From Sneathiella litorea (GTDB taxonomy: Bacteria > Pseudomonadota > Alphaproteobacteria > Sneathiellales > Sneathiellaceae), in the NCBI RefSeq assembly GCF_009882915.1, contig NZ_WTUW01000002.1:444693-508692 (forward strand): DNA of 64,000 nucleotides, read 5' to 3'. How positions within the stretch are numbered: position 1 is the stretch's first letter; every line of letters starts with the position of its first letter. The translations under genes were made by a program, and so were the position numbers. The notes under the pieces were generated by a model. The model saw nothing but the letters and a program-made list of their open reading frames with translations. It searched no databases and was not told where the DNA came from. Positions 44,071-53,217 of this stretch are shown here, piece after piece.

Positions 44071-45726
44071 TTATTTCTCAACAACTTTGGTGGTCGATGA
44101 ACTTTTGAAGGAGAACCCACGATATCCCTCTTCGCTAATCTCATCGCATATTGACCGGTAATTTCCGAGTCCTCCGATATAGGGCATAAACACTCTAGTT
44201 TTACCCGGCACATTTGCCCCGAGATACCAAGAGTTTGCGTTATAGTAGAGAGATTTTTGGGCGAGTTCATTCACGTGATTAACCCAGTCTTCTTCGGCGC
44301 TAACCTCTGGTTCAATTTCATCCATTCCGTTCGAATCCATGAATGCTAGGCAATCGTGGATCCAATCTACATGTTGCTCGATCGCCATAATCATATTAGC
44401 CAAAACCGACGGACTTCCAGGTCCAGTGATCATGAACATGTTTGGAAAATTGGCAGTCAGCAGCCCAAGATAGGTTCGCGGACCTGCGCTCCACTTGTCC
44501 GATAGGAGCTGCCCTCCCCGACCGCGAATATCAATACGCGTTATTGCGCCGGTTAGCGCATCATACCCCGTTGCGAAAATGATACTGTCGACCTCATGCA
44601 TCTCTTCGGACGTCGAAATACCTCGTTCGGTGATTTCCTTGATTGATGCTTTATTTACATCGATCACCCTCACATTATTTTTGTTAAAGGTTTCAAAATA
44701 GGATGTGTCACAACAAATCCTCTTGGCGCCCACTGGATAACCAGACGGTGTTAAAACCTCAGCAATCTTTTTGTCTTGAATAATATTAGCGATACGCCGA
44801 CGAAGAAATTCAGCGGCTGTGTTGTTGGCCTCCTTACTAAAAAGCAGGTCTTCAAATGCGGCAGTGAAGCCTAGTCCGCCGTTGTTCCAACGCTTAGTAT
44901 ACTCACGATCGCGCTCTTCAGGGGATACCTCGAGTGCCGAAGGCATGCCTTTATCGACAACAAAACCACCACGCGCATATCGCATCTGGTGTCTTAGTTC
45001 TTGATAATTGGAACGCCAATATTTGTAATCTGATTCCGATAGCGGTCGATTATGTAAAGGAACACTAAAGTTGGGGGTTCTTTGAAACACCAGCAATTCT
45101 TCAGCTTCTTGGGCTATCTTTGGTATGCATTGGATGGCTGAAGATCCGGTACCAATAATAGCAACCTTTTTACCTTCAAAACTGACGGGCTCATGCGGCC
45201 ATTTTCCTGTATGGAATGACTGCCCCCTAAATGTGTCAATGCCTTTGATATCAGGCATACTGCTCGCCGAAAGGGACCCCGTGGCTAACAGAAGAAACTT
45301 TGCCCGAATGGCTCTATCGCCATTAACTATTACGACCCATGTAGAAGTAGTTTCATCAAACTCAGCCTTTGTCACCCGAGCATTGAAGTTGATTTTTTCA
45401 ATAAGGCCAAAGCGTTCTGCCACGTGCTGCGCATAGCTTAGAATTTCCTGTTGTCCCGCAAATCGCTCAGACCAGTCCCACTCATCCTCAAGCTCCCGCG
45501 AAAAAGAATATGAATACTGCATGCTTTCTATGTCACAACGAGCGCCAGGATAGCGGTTCCAATACCAAACCCCACCAACGCCATCTCCCGCCTCCAGGCC
45601 CACAGCAGACATTCCTAGCTGTCCGAGTTGATACAGCATGTACATACCCGCAAAACCTGCACCTACTACGACGGCATCCTTGTATTCTTCATTAACGCAA
45701 ATTGGCTTCGACATTTTCATTTCCAT
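44071..45726 (-). CDS. Flavin-dependent Baeyer-Villiger monooxygenase
   Basis: A 551-aa class B flavoprotein monooxygenase. FAD loop GAGFAG at 22-27, the Baeyer-Villiger fingerprint FRGQSFHTGKWP at 166-177, and the NADPH loop GTGSSA at 192-197 are all present, as is the N-terminal GGVWYWNRYPGARCD of the cyclohexanone/acetone monooxygenase group. It inserts oxygen next to a ketone to form an ester or lactone. The neighbours (esterase, TRAP importer, decarboxylase-like enzyme) support a ketone catabolic role. The exact ketone is unknown. Confidence 0.93.
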   Translation of the reverse strand: MEMKMSKPICVNEEYKDAVVVGAGFAGMYMLYQLGQLGMSAVGLEAGDGVGGVWYWNRYPGARCDIESMQYSYSFSRELEDEWDWSERFAGQQEILSYAQHVAERFGLIEKINFNARVTKAEFDETTSTWVVIVNGDRAIRAKFLLLATGSLSASSMPDIKGIDTFRGQSFHTGKWPHEPVSFEGKKVAIIGTGSSAIQCIPKIAQEAEELLVFQRTPNFSVPLHNRPLSESDYKYWRSNYQELRHQMRYARGGFVVDKGMPSALEVSPEERDREYTKRWNNGGLGFTAAFEDLLFSKEANNTAAEFLRRRIANIIQDKKIAEVLTPSGYPVGAKRICCDTSYFETFNKNNVRVIDVNKASIKEITERGISTSEEMHEVDSIIFATGYDALTGAITRIDIRGRGGQLLSDKWSAGPRTYLGLLTANFPNMFMITGPGSPSVLANMIMAIEQHVDWIHDCLAFMDSNGMDEIEPEVSAEEDWVNHVNELAQKSLYYNANSWYLGANVPGKTRVFMPYIGGLGNYRSICDEISEEGYRGFSFKSSSTTKVVEK

Positions 45727-46230
45727 TTTACATTCACCCTCGATTGTTCTTCACATTTGGTAAATTCACATCATGTTGAAGAAAATCGCACAATGGCTTT
45801 AGACGGAGCTGGAGCCTACAACACCCAGCCCAAATAAACTTCGATCTCAGCCGCGGATTTCACCAGATTGGGATTCCGGTCATGATCAACGTCACTGGAT
45901 CAACTTCAGAAACTTGCACGACATATTCATGACCCTCACGACCACCTCACCCCACTAGCCCAACAGCATGCTGTCAATTTGGAAAAACATCATAACAATC
46001 TCTAATCATGAACAGGTCAGCAGAGCGGTGTGGAGCGTAAGCAAGTGCAATAAGACTTCTTTCTTAAGCATCTCGCGGGAACCGACCTCTTCATAGAGCC
46101 GAACATCGTTCAGTCGAGGTTCAGAAGCTTTCAAAGCCTATAGGCTCCTCACCCATCTACCTCAGACTGATGTCTATGCAATGGGCCAGCACAGCGTTGC
46201 GGTACTGGCCGTTAAGCATAGGCCCTTCAA
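45727..46230. other. Intergenic region with a stem-loop after the receptor gene
   Basis: About 500 bases between the TRAP receptor gene and the monooxygenase gene, with no credible gene. A stem-loop at 46184-46210 (GGCCAGCAC / GTACTGGCC, 9-base loop) lies 21 bases after the receptor stop. It lacks a U-run, so it may protect the receptor mRNA end rather than terminate. The promoter of the monooxygenase-esterase-permease genes could lie here. Confidence 0.35.
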
Positions 46231-47340
46231 TCAGTTCAGCTTAGAGTAGACCTCGTCATAGAGGCGCGCCGCAAGCGCATCACGGTCATGACCAACTTCT
46301 TCGACAATGCCTTGCCACTTCACAACAAGCTCACTAAACCGATCTAACATTGCCTCAGCCCCTTCAATCCCTCGGTCTGACGCAAGCGCAATAACGCGAT
46401 TAATTTCTTTTTCACGACGTTCCGCGTAAAAGGCGACTAGATCTTCTTCGGGACTTAGCAACGCGACATTTTTCTCATCTGCAAGAGACAAGGTTGCTTT
46501 ACTCTCTTCGATATATACAAGTGAGAAATCTACTACGGCCAACGAAGCGTTACGAAGAACGATCTCGCGCTGCCCCTCATCAAGCTCAGACCAGGTTTCG
46601 GCGTTCATGTCTATAATGAGCCCACCAGTATACGTGCCAAGCGACATAGTATTCACATGCGTCACCACATCGAAAAGCGAACTCTGAACCAACCAATCAG
46701 CTGATCCAATTGTGCAATCGATCTGACCGCGCTCCAACGCTTCATAGCTTTCCTGAGTAGTCATGTTTACTGACGAACCACCGGCAGCATCAATGAGCGA
46801 AGCCCAAGCGCCCACTGCGCGAACGCGCAGACCACTCAGATCGGCATGCGAAGCGACCGGCTTATTGCACAGCAGCAAATAGGGTGGATTTGAGAAAAAT
46901 CCTATCGGCACAATATTCTGGTCAACATAGTCCTGCACGCAAGTTGGACAGTCGAGGAGTATAAACTCATTATATGCCGCAGTACCCACCATCGCATCAT
47001 CGATCATGAATGTGGCCAACTCAGACAAAAGTGCACTATTTTTGAGTTCAGCAGGATGATAGAGGTTAGCAATCAAGCCCATATCAACAACGCCATCACG
47101 TATTGCCTGAAGCGTAGCTCGCCCTCCCGCAATCGTACCATCGGTAAAGAGTTCGTAGCTTATCGCCCCCTCACTCTCGGCTGCAATCCGGTCAAAGAAC
47201 GGCTTTAGAACCTCCGTGTGGTGCTTGCTTTGCCCTGGAAACCAACTCGAATACACCAACTTAACGTCCGCCGTGGCCACCTGCGTACCAACAAGTAACA
47301 ACGATAATGCGGCCATCGTGGCCTTGAATATGGATTTCAT
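46231..47340 (-). CDS. dctP: TRAP transporter substrate-binding protein DctP
   Basis: A 369-aa receptor with a Sec signal peptide (about residues 1-24, ending ATA). Mature blocks VKLVYSSWFPGQSKHHTEVL, DLSGLRVRAVGAWASLIDA (arginine that grips the ligand carboxylate) and ALERGQIDCTIGSADWL identify the DctP family. Two cysteines (DCPTC, about 128-132) are unusual and may form a disulphide. It is the first gene of the leftward ketone-oxidation cluster; its permeases are at 40997-42798. Confidence 0.92.
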   Translation of the reverse strand: MKSIFKATMAALSLLLVGTQVATADVKLVYSSWFPGQSKHHTEVLKPFFDRIAAESEGAISYELFTDGTIAGGRATLQAIRDGVVDMGLIANLYHPAELKNSALLSELATFMIDDAMVGTAAYNEFILLDCPTCVQDYVDQNIVPIGFFSNPPYLLLCNKPVASHADLSGLRVRAVGAWASLIDAAGGSSVNMTTQESYEALERGQIDCTIGSADWLVQSSLFDVVTHVNTMSLGTYTGGLIIDMNAETWSELDEGQREIVLRNASLAVVDFSLVYIEESKATLSLADEKNVALLSPEEDLVAFYAERREKEINRVIALASDRGIEGAEAMLDRFSELVVKWQGIVEEVGHDRDALAARLYDEVYSKLN

Positions 47341-47462
47341 TTTTTTCTCCCCGGAAATATTTCTATCGAACGTTTGATTTTATTTTTACTTTTTATGGCA
47401 CTGTTAAAAACACCTGTCAATCCGGCACATTAAAATTCCACACAGGGAGCCGTGCTATCAGA

Positions 47463-47995
47463 GGTGTTGCCAGACTACCGTTACTTTCTCTCTGTTTGGC
47501 GTAGAATGGTACAAACGCGTCTCTATTTTGCCGTGTTAAGTTACTGCCACTCGGTCAGTCGGCATTCGTCTGAAGCTTGGAAATTTCTCGGCTGTTTAAG
47601 TGGCGCTCACGGTTGAAGTGGTTTTGGATTGAGGCGTGAGCAAAGATAATTTGATACAAAATTCACAGGCGCCTGAAATACAGCCTCGCCAGCTCTCTTC
47701 TTCGAAATGATAGGTGTGGGTTTTCACAGCGATTATTCAACCATCGGCCAACGTCTTGCACCTCGGCACTTCCTATGTTCTTCATCGCTGCATGGTAGGA
47801 ACGTAATCTGACCATTACAGTCACATTGGGTTGACCATCGTGATTTATTGGTTTCTTGAGGAATTTTAAACCTGCAATATGATCTCGCCGCTTGGAAGCA
47901 AAGCTGTATCGATGTGGCACAGCATCACATTGCCCAACAGGAATTTGGGAAATTGCGAGCGTATTGACCCCCTTTAAGCTTGAATCCTCTACATT
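47463..47995 (-). pseudogene. Decayed IS6-family transposase, copy F (C-terminal two thirds)
   Basis: Reading leftward on the minus strand from about 47930: ASKRRDHIAGLKFLKK, NVTVMVRLRSYHAAMKNIG, VGRWLNNRCENPHLSFRRRE, then after a frame change FAHASIQNHFNRERHLNSRE and a stop. These are consecutive IS6-family blocks, including the RRDRKAALKFL and LNNRAENSH..FRRRE regions. The Asp of the usual TDxLRSY is Val here (MVRLRSY). The right terminal repeat starts at 47463 (GGTGTTGCCAGACTACCG). The N-terminal third and left end are missing. The flanks to 48255 show nothing else. Confidence 0.85.
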
Positions 47996-48255
47996 CACCA
48001 TTGTAGTTTGCTCTCGCCCATATTCCCAGTTATGGCCAAGGGGGTGTATGAGCCGTTAGGCGGCACCCAAAAAGTCTTGGCATTCTGGAGGCCGCCAATT
48101 GAGTTGTTATCAAAAAAGGACGTAAGAATTTACATGACTTAAACCCTTGTCCGATCAGCGCAATTCAAACGCGCCAGATCAGTAAATTTAAGGAAATTAC
48201 CTTTCCCAAAAAAACGGACCTTATAATTGCGCTTAGTTGGCTGAAGGATAAGTTA

Positions 48256-48546
48256 ATGATTAAGCATATTGTTTTTTTTAGTGCAAAGCACCCCGAAAAT
48301 ATTCCGGTTATTAAGGAAGCGTTTTCGAAATATCGCGATATACCATCAGTCTCTAAAATAGAAGTTTCTGAAAATAGTAAGCGCGATGGCTTGTCAGATG
48401 ACATTGATATTGTTCTATACGTTGAGTTTGAATCAGTTGAAGCCCTGGAAGAGTATAAAAGGCATCCTATTTACAAGGCCGGAACGGACACTGTTCGTCC
48501 CTTAAGGAAGCTTCGTTTTGTTGTGGACTTCGATGCTGATGACTAG
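48256..48546 (+). CDS. Dabb (stress-responsive alpha/beta barrel) domain protein
   Basis: A 96-aa single-domain protein of the Dabb family: IKHIVFFSAKHPENIPVIKE at the start, ALEEYKRHPIYKAGTDTV in the second helix and RFVVDFDADD at the end. Such proteins form small dimeric barrels; some are enzymes (olivetolic acid cyclase type), most are of unknown function. AAGGATAAG precedes the ATG. It stands alone between IS remnants. Confidence 0.85.
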   Translation: MIKHIVFFSAKHPENIPVIKEAFSKYRDIPSVSKIEVSENSKRDGLSDDIDIVLYVEFESVEALEEYKRHPIYKAGTDTVRPLRKLRFVVDFDADD

Positions 48547-48612
48547 CTTTGATTTTACGCTATCAATTAACAACATCAGATTTATTGCTTTACGAAGATT
48601 ATCACTGAAATT

Positions 48613-48714
48613 GGCGCTGCTAGACTAGTGCGGCTTGTCTCTGAGTCATGAATTTATCTCGAAGGAGTTTAAGAAACGACAGATTGGGCGACCCGCTATT
48701 TTCTACTGACAGCC
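48613..48714. mobile_element. IS6-derived miniature element, copy G (terminal repeats only)
   Basis: A 102-base segment bounded by GGCGCTGCTAGACTAGTGCG at 48613 and TTCTACTGACAGCC ending at 48714, matching the right and left terminal repeats of the other copies in the expected orientation. The part after the right end also keeps the CTTGTCTCTG tail. No transposase codons remain. It ends 9 bases before the rhodanese stop codon. The call rests on the two short end matches. Confidence 0.55.
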
Positions 48715-48722
48715 TTTACCGA

Positions 48723-49604
48723 TCAGCCAGTTTCGATTGGTAAAGAAACGTTGTTCGCCCACTCGCTCATAGAATTGTCGTAAACAGCAATATCACGATA
48801 ACCGAGCTCGTGTAACAAGAAGGCATCTAGAGTTGCCGCTATCCCTCCACCACAATAGACGATGATACGCTTGGTTGGGTCGGCTCCGATACCAGCGAAT
48901 GCCTGAGCGACCGTGTCGATCGGCAGCAACTCTATTGTCTCGGGGTTAAACAATGTTGTCGCGGGGACATTAACGCTGCCTGGAATGCGGCCGGGACGAC
49001 CATAGCGCGGATTCTCACCCCTGTGCAGATCTGCTGTCAAAGCGTTAATCGTGCAGACCTCCCCCGCACCGATCGCGCTCTGAACGACATCTTTGCCGAC
49101 GAATAACTCAGGTCTCAAATTGATGGATAACTGGCCAGCTTCGTACTTACACTGGCTGGTTGAGGTTATGCGTCCATCCGCAACCCACTTATCATAGCCG
49201 CCATCCAGAATTGCCACATTGTCGAACCCCAGCCACCGCAGCATCCACCAGAAACGCGTCGCCCATTGCAGGTTTTTACGGCTGTAGAGAACAACTCTCT
49301 TGCCATCACTCACACCGTGCCGAGCAAAAGCAGCAGCAGTCTCCTGGGCCGGCGGTAGCGTAAAGCGGTAAGGACTGTCGGCCACAGAAAAATGTTTTTG
49401 TAGATCGAAATATCCGGCGCCAGGAATATGACCTGCGTCGTAATCTGCTTTGCCGCTTTGGATATCGTAAGGCCGGTTTGGGCCTTCAGTGGGAACAAGA
49501 TAGGTCGTACAGTCGAAAACAACCAGATCAGGGTCGTTCAAATGGGCTTCGAGCCAATCACATGTTACCAGTGCTTCAGAATATTGTGACGGTGTTTCGT
49601 TCAT
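48723..49604 (-). CDS. Sulfurtransferase (tandem rhodanese, 3-mercaptopyruvate/thiosulfate type)
   Basis: A 293-aa protein of two rhodanese domains (about 10-135, inactive; about 160-290, catalytic). The active-site cysteine is in IIVYCGGGIAATLDAFLL; the CGGGIAA loop differs from the CGxGVTA of well-studied enzymes. NPRYGRPGRIPGSVNVPA is the usual approach to the active domain. It transfers sulfur from mercaptopyruvate or thiosulfate to thiols or cyanide. It stands alone on its strand. Confidence 0.9.
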   Translation of the reverse strand: MNETPSQYSEALVTCDWLEAHLNDPDLVVFDCTTYLVPTEGPNRPYDIQSGKADYDAGHIPGAGYFDLQKHFSVADSPYRFTLPPAQETAAAFARHGVSDGKRVVLYSRKNLQWATRFWWMLRWLGFDNVAILDGGYDKWVADGRITSTSQCKYEAGQLSINLRPELFVGKDVVQSAIGAGEVCTINALTADLHRGENPRYGRPGRIPGSVNVPATTLFNPETIELLPIDTVAQAFAGIGADPTKRIIVYCGGGIAATLDAFLLHELGYRDIAVYDNSMSEWANNVSLPIETG

Positions 49605-49669
49605 TGGATCGAGACCTTTTCTAGTTATATTTGTCGCACATAGTGGTCGATTGCGCAGTCATTCGCAAG

Positions 49670-49925
49670 GGTGCTGGCAGACTAATGCGACCTTGTCTCT
49701 GTTTGACACAACTTGCTAATAGGGCCCCCTATTATGCCGCACTGAGTTGCTGTCACTCGGTTAGTGCGGCATTTTGAAGAGAAAGCGTAGATCGGACATT
49801 CATCATCGCGGCAAAGCAGTTGATCTCGGGCGATGTCTTGCAAAAAGGAATGGATTATTTTTTATTCCAGGGTTCTATGGAATTAAAAAGATCCGATCAA
49901 AGACCGGCTTCCCTCTGACAGTACC
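49670..49925 (-). mobile_element. IS6-derived MITE-like element, copy H (both ends, internal deletion)
   Basis: A 256-base element with right end GGTGCTGGCAGACTAATGCG at 49670 and left end GGTACTGTCAGAGGGAAGCC (minus strand, from 49925). Inside, the minus strand reads IPFCKTSPEINCFAAMMNVR, STLSLQ and runs in frame straight into NAALTE, a stop, QQLSAA, TAA. The first part is the transposase N-terminus (KTSPEVIRLAVMMYVR...LSLRN) and the second its extreme C-terminus, so the whole middle is deleted at a short shared sequence. The eight bases on each side (TTCGCAAG and AATAGATC) are not a target duplication. Confidence 0.8.
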
Positions 49926-49949
49926 AATAGATCAGCATACCCCTAAATT

Positions 49950-49982
49950 TATAGGCGCCCCTCAGTAAAGGCGGCGCCTATA
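49950..49982 (-). terminator. Hairpin terminator of the enolase-ABC operon
   Basis: A perfect 10-base stem (TATAGGCGCC with GGCGCCTATA) around a 13-base loop, followed on the minus strand by AAATTT. It lies 10 bases after the receptor stop, where the leftward operon should end. The U-run is weak, so termination efficiency is uncertain. Confidence 0.6.
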
Positions 49983-49992
49983 ATTTCACATG

Positions 49993-50988
49993 CTACTCGG
50001 GCGCCTTCACTTTACTGTTGTAGTCATTGGTGAACACATCAGCTGCATTCAATTCACGACCAAGCGCACCGCCTGCTGCGGTGAGTTTGATGGTTTCAGC
50101 CATTCGGTCGGGCAGGATCCAGCCCATGCCATATTCCCGCGAGCGATCAGTTATAACCAGGTCCATGATAAGGTCCAGGTTGGCCAGATACGTCACTTCA
50201 TCGATCCCGTCGACATCCTTAGCCAGTGCATCGATTGCTGCCTCGCGTTCGTTATAGGCATCAACCCATCCCTTGTACGTGGCGCGCAAGAACCCTTCGA
50301 CCAACTTAGGGTCATTCGCAACAATGTCCTTGTGCGTGATGTAGGAATGACCATAAAGCGCAACTCCGAAGTCAGCGAACAACATGTTCCCCAAATCGTC
50401 TTTGCCGAGCACTTTCTCCCAAACCGATTTGTTCGTGTAGAGGTCGAACGAGCCAGCAACCTGGCCCGAAGCAACGATTGCTTGTTTACCTTCAGGCTTG
50501 ATGTTGACGAGGGTCACGGAGTCAGGGTTGACGTCATTCAATTTTGCAAAAGATGGCCAAAGGAATCGGTGTGAATCACCTGGCGGCGCCGCAATTTTCT
50601 TGCCGATGAGATCCTTTGGCGATTCAATTCCATCGCTCTTACGATAGAATAAATTGTTCGCTGCTTTGTCGTAAACCATACCGACAACCATTAAGTCAGC
50701 ATCTTTACTGATCGCTGTGAGCACAGTCGGTGTATCTGCAATCCCGAACTCAGCGCGACCGAGATCGACTTTTTGCGCAGCATCGCCCGAACCTTGACCA
50801 CGCACGATTTCGAGCTTGATCCCCTCTTCCGCATAATAACCTCTCTCACGCGCAAAATATATAGGCGAGTGATCGGCTAGCGGAAACCAGTTCAGTTGGA
50901 GGGTAACCACTTTTAGGTCCTGCGCGATGGCAGGGGGCGCAAAGGCAATTACCCCCGCGACCAAGACGCTTTTTAACAAATGTCTCAT
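49993..50988 (-). CDS. ABC transporter substrate-binding protein (NMT1/THI5/TauA-like)
   Basis: A 331-aa periplasmic protein with a signal peptide (about 1-22, PPAIAQ). The mature sequence VVTLQLNWFPLADHSPIYFA followed by RERGYYAEEGIKLEIVRGQG is the classic NMT1/THI5-like start. DLIGKKIAAPPGDSHRFLWP is the hinge region. Such receptors bind pyrimidine precursors, sulfonates, nitrate or aromatic acids. The start at 50988 follows AGAAGGAAG. It is the last gene of an operon with an ATPase, an enolase-superfamily enzyme and a permease. Confidence 0.9.
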   Translation of the reverse strand: MRHLLKSVLVAGVIAFAPPAIAQDLKVVTLQLNWFPLADHSPIYFARERGYYAEEGIKLEIVRGQGSGDAAQKVDLGRAEFGIADTPTVLTAISKDADLMVVGMVYDKAANNLFYRKSDGIESPKDLIGKKIAAPPGDSHRFLWPSFAKLNDVNPDSVTLVNIKPEGKQAIVASGQVAGSFDLYTNKSVWEKVLGKDDLGNMLFADFGVALYGHSYITHKDIVANDPKLVEGFLRATYKGWVDAYNEREAAIDALAKDVDGIDEVTYLANLDLIMDLVITDRSREYGMGWILPDRMAETIKLTAAGGALGRELNAADVFTNDYNSKVKAPE

Positions 50989-51004
50989 GTTTTCTTCCTT
51001 CTGG

Positions 51005-51790
51005 TTAGGGTTGAACTTCGGACGTTTCCCACGGAACAAAAATCCGTTCCGCAATGACCACCAGCACATAAAGTGCCAAGCCCATGGCAGAGATAATGCA
51101 AAGTGATGCGAAAATTGCTGGCGTATCCAAGGTCACGCCACCGATGATGATCAGTGCGCCCAATCCGCCTTCAGAGGCAACAAACTCGCCTACGATTGCA
51201 CCGATGACTGACAGCGTTGCGTTCAGCTTAAGACCAGCAAAAATGTAGGGCAGTGCATTAGGCAACCTAATCAAGCTGAAAATCTGTCGCTTGGTACCTT
51301 TTAGACTGCGGACAAGGTCAATTAAATCGCGATCAACCTGTGTCAGCCCTGCTGCGGTATTGATCACCATCGGAAAGAAACTGACTGTCACTGCAATGAG
51401 CATATTGGGCACGACGCCGTAGCCAAGCCAAAGTACGAACAGCGGTGCCAATGCAACTTTTGGAAGGGTGTTGAATAGAACCAACAGCGGCATGACTGTC
51501 CGTTCCAGCAATGGATGCCAGATAACGATGATCGCCAACACAATACCCAGTACGGTTGAGATTACGAATGCACCGGCAACGGCATAAAAAGTTATCAGCG
51601 TATTGGATATCCAACGATACTTTGGGTCGAACAACGTCATCAGTGTATCGTCTGGAGCTGGAAACACATATTCTTTAACGTCGAAAACAATGACAGAAAA
51701 GTGCCAGATCACCATGAGTACCAAGATTGCGATAATGCTTGGTAGATAATAATATATGTTATTGCGTATTTTTTGCATCAAACCACTCAT
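51005..51790 (-). CDS. ABC transporter permease (SsuC/TauC-like)
   Basis: A 261-aa protein with about six helices and the ATPase-contact loop DLIDLVRSLKGTKRQIFSLI followed by RLPNALPYIFAGLKLNATL, typical of SsuC/TauC permeases. Its start overlaps the enolase-family stop by 4 bases and the receptor gene follows after 16 bases. Confidence 0.92.
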   Translation of the reverse strand: MSGLMQKIRNNIYYYLPSIIAILVLMVIWHFSVIVFDVKEYVFPAPDDTLMTLFDPKYRWISNTLITFYAVAGAFVISTVLGIVLAIIVIWHPLLERTVMPLLVLFNTLPKVALAPLFVLWLGYGVVPNMLIAVTVSFFPMVINTAAGLTQVDRDLIDLVRSLKGTKRQIFSLIRLPNALPYIFAGLKLNATLSVIGAIVGEFVASEGGLGALIIIGGVTLDTPAIFASLCIISAMGLALYVLVVIAERIFVPWETSEVQP

Positions 51791-53217
51791 GTTTTGTATT
51801 CACAATGCTGTAGATTTGCGATGTCGGGTAAAACCGCGCTGCCATAACCAGCGGTTTCGAGCGACCCGATGCTGATATTGCCGTCCGTAATTCGCAGCCG
51901 AACGCTACCATGGCTTTCTGTGTATATATCGGGATGAGCCTTCAAAAAGGCCTGTTGCTCGGCCTTTGGCACCGAAGACATGCCGTCGACATAATGATGC
52001 CCATTTCGCTCAACGTGGGTGCAACCGATTAAAGTTGCCAGAGCCAGATCCTCTTGAACGGATAGTCCAGCCTGCGTCGTTAAATCCTCCGCAGACATGA
52101 AATAACGTCCAGGTTCATTTCCTTCGTTCCAGTTTGCGCAGCGGGCGCAATTCAGAACCGACTTGTAGAAACCTTTGCAAGACTTTGATGATACTCCAGT
52201 ATAACCGAGATCGCGAGCTAGCGGGAAAGCGCCTATCGAGCCATCTGACTCATCTATTTCAACCGGAACAAGCTTGGCCAGCGATGTAATATCGCGATCA
52301 AAGGCATGGGCGCGGGAAATCGGCTGTTCGACAAACAAGGTCGATGCGCAAAGTCGATTTAGTGCAGGCGTTTGTTTGATTGCGGTCCAAAGCGACCTGA
52401 TGCCTTCGACATCATTGTACTGTTCGTTGCCGTCCAGAGTAACCTTGTAGTCAGGCAACCGGTCAAGGACCCGGGCAATTCGCGTCAACCGGTCCAGGTC
52501 AGCGTTTATGTCACCACCGACTTTCAGCTTGAAATAGGTTACACCATAATCACGGATCACCTCCCCCAGCGTTTCGGGGAGGCCATCACCAACTCTATCC
52601 GCTTCGGATTGATCGCTCGATTCGATAGGATCGACCAATCCAACTGTGTGCCGCGCCGCAATCTTTTTGGACGGATGCAGTTTTGCGAGAAAACCGTCTA
52701 AATCGAATCCGGCAAGATCGGGGGTCAAGGCATCTGTCAATCCGAATACATTCCGGCGCGCCCCTTCGAAAAGGCTGATGTTTTCAATTCGCAACAATGC
52801 GTCGAGGATCGCGCGATCGAGTAGTGCAGGCCCAAAACCAGCCGCCAAGGACGGAATATTCTCAGCTTCGGCGTCCGATGCTATAGTAGCAGCGCAAGCG
52901 ACATGCAGACCGAAGGCTGAGAGGAAACGAGATTCGGCACAGTAAGTTTTTGCCGCAACCGCCAACGAACGACGTAATTGATCGAAATTGTCCTGGTTGC
53001 TTTGGTCAGGAGATTTGTCGAACCACTTAGGTGCCAAAAGTTCGGCCGACATACCCCACCCCTCGCGTCCGTCAGCGGTGCGAATATGTGCACGTACATA
53101 AGTTTGTGGGGCTTCTGTCAACGTGACTATGCCAAACCGAAAAGGCATTCGCAATCGAACGTCGCGTTCGAAGAATTCTACGTCGATCAGACGAAATTTG
53201 GGTTGGTTTTCCTTCAT
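51787..53217 (-). CDS. Enolase-superfamily enzyme (mandelate racemase/muconate-lactonizing type)
   Basis: A 476-aa protein, about 100 aa longer than usual for the family. The barrel shows K230-x-K232 (TYFKLKVGG), metal ligands D262 (LDGNEQ), E297 (FVEQP) and D322/E323 (EIDESD), then K345/K348 (SSKSCKG), a full lysine-type catalytic set as in the muconate cycloisomerase/dipeptide epimerase subgroup. The extra length lies in the capping region (about 60-215). It abstracts a proton next to a carboxylate. The gene is embedded in a taurine-type ABC operon, so it likely acts on the imported acid (inference). Confidence 0.88.
   Translation of the reverse strand: MKENQPKFRLIDVEFFERDVRLRMPFRFGIVTLTEAPQTYVRAHIRTADGREGWGMSAELLAPKWFDKSPDQSNQDNFDQLRRSLAVAAKTYCAESRFLSAFGLHVACAATIASDAEAENIPSLAAGFGPALLDRAILDALLRIENISLFEGARRNVFGLTDALTPDLAGFDLDGFLAKLHPSKKIAARHTVGLVDPIESSDQSEADRVGDGLPETLGEVIRDYGVTYFKLKVGGDINADLDRLTRIARVLDRLPDYKVTLDGNEQYNDVEGIRSLWTAIKQTPALNRLCASTLFVEQPISRAHAFDRDITSLAKLVPVEIDESDGSIGAFPLARDLGYTGVSSKSCKGFYKSVLNCARCANWNEGNEPGRYFMSAEDLTTQAGLSVQEDLALATLIGCTHVERNGHHYVDGMSSVPKAEQQAFLKAHPDIYTESHGSVRLRITDGNISIGSLETAGYGSAVLPDIANLQHCEYKT

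Noticed and set aside
47663-48001. 112-codon open frame on the minus strand
   Set aside because: It encodes the middle of an IS6-family transposase without N-terminus or continuous C-terminus; annotated as a pseudogene remnant.
49662-49933. 8-base target duplication around the MITE-like copy H
   Set aside because: The flanks TTCGCAAG and AATAGATC do not match, so no duplication is claimed.
49990-50574. 194-codon rightward frame
   Set aside because: It is the complementary shadow of the NMT1-like receptor gene on the other strand.
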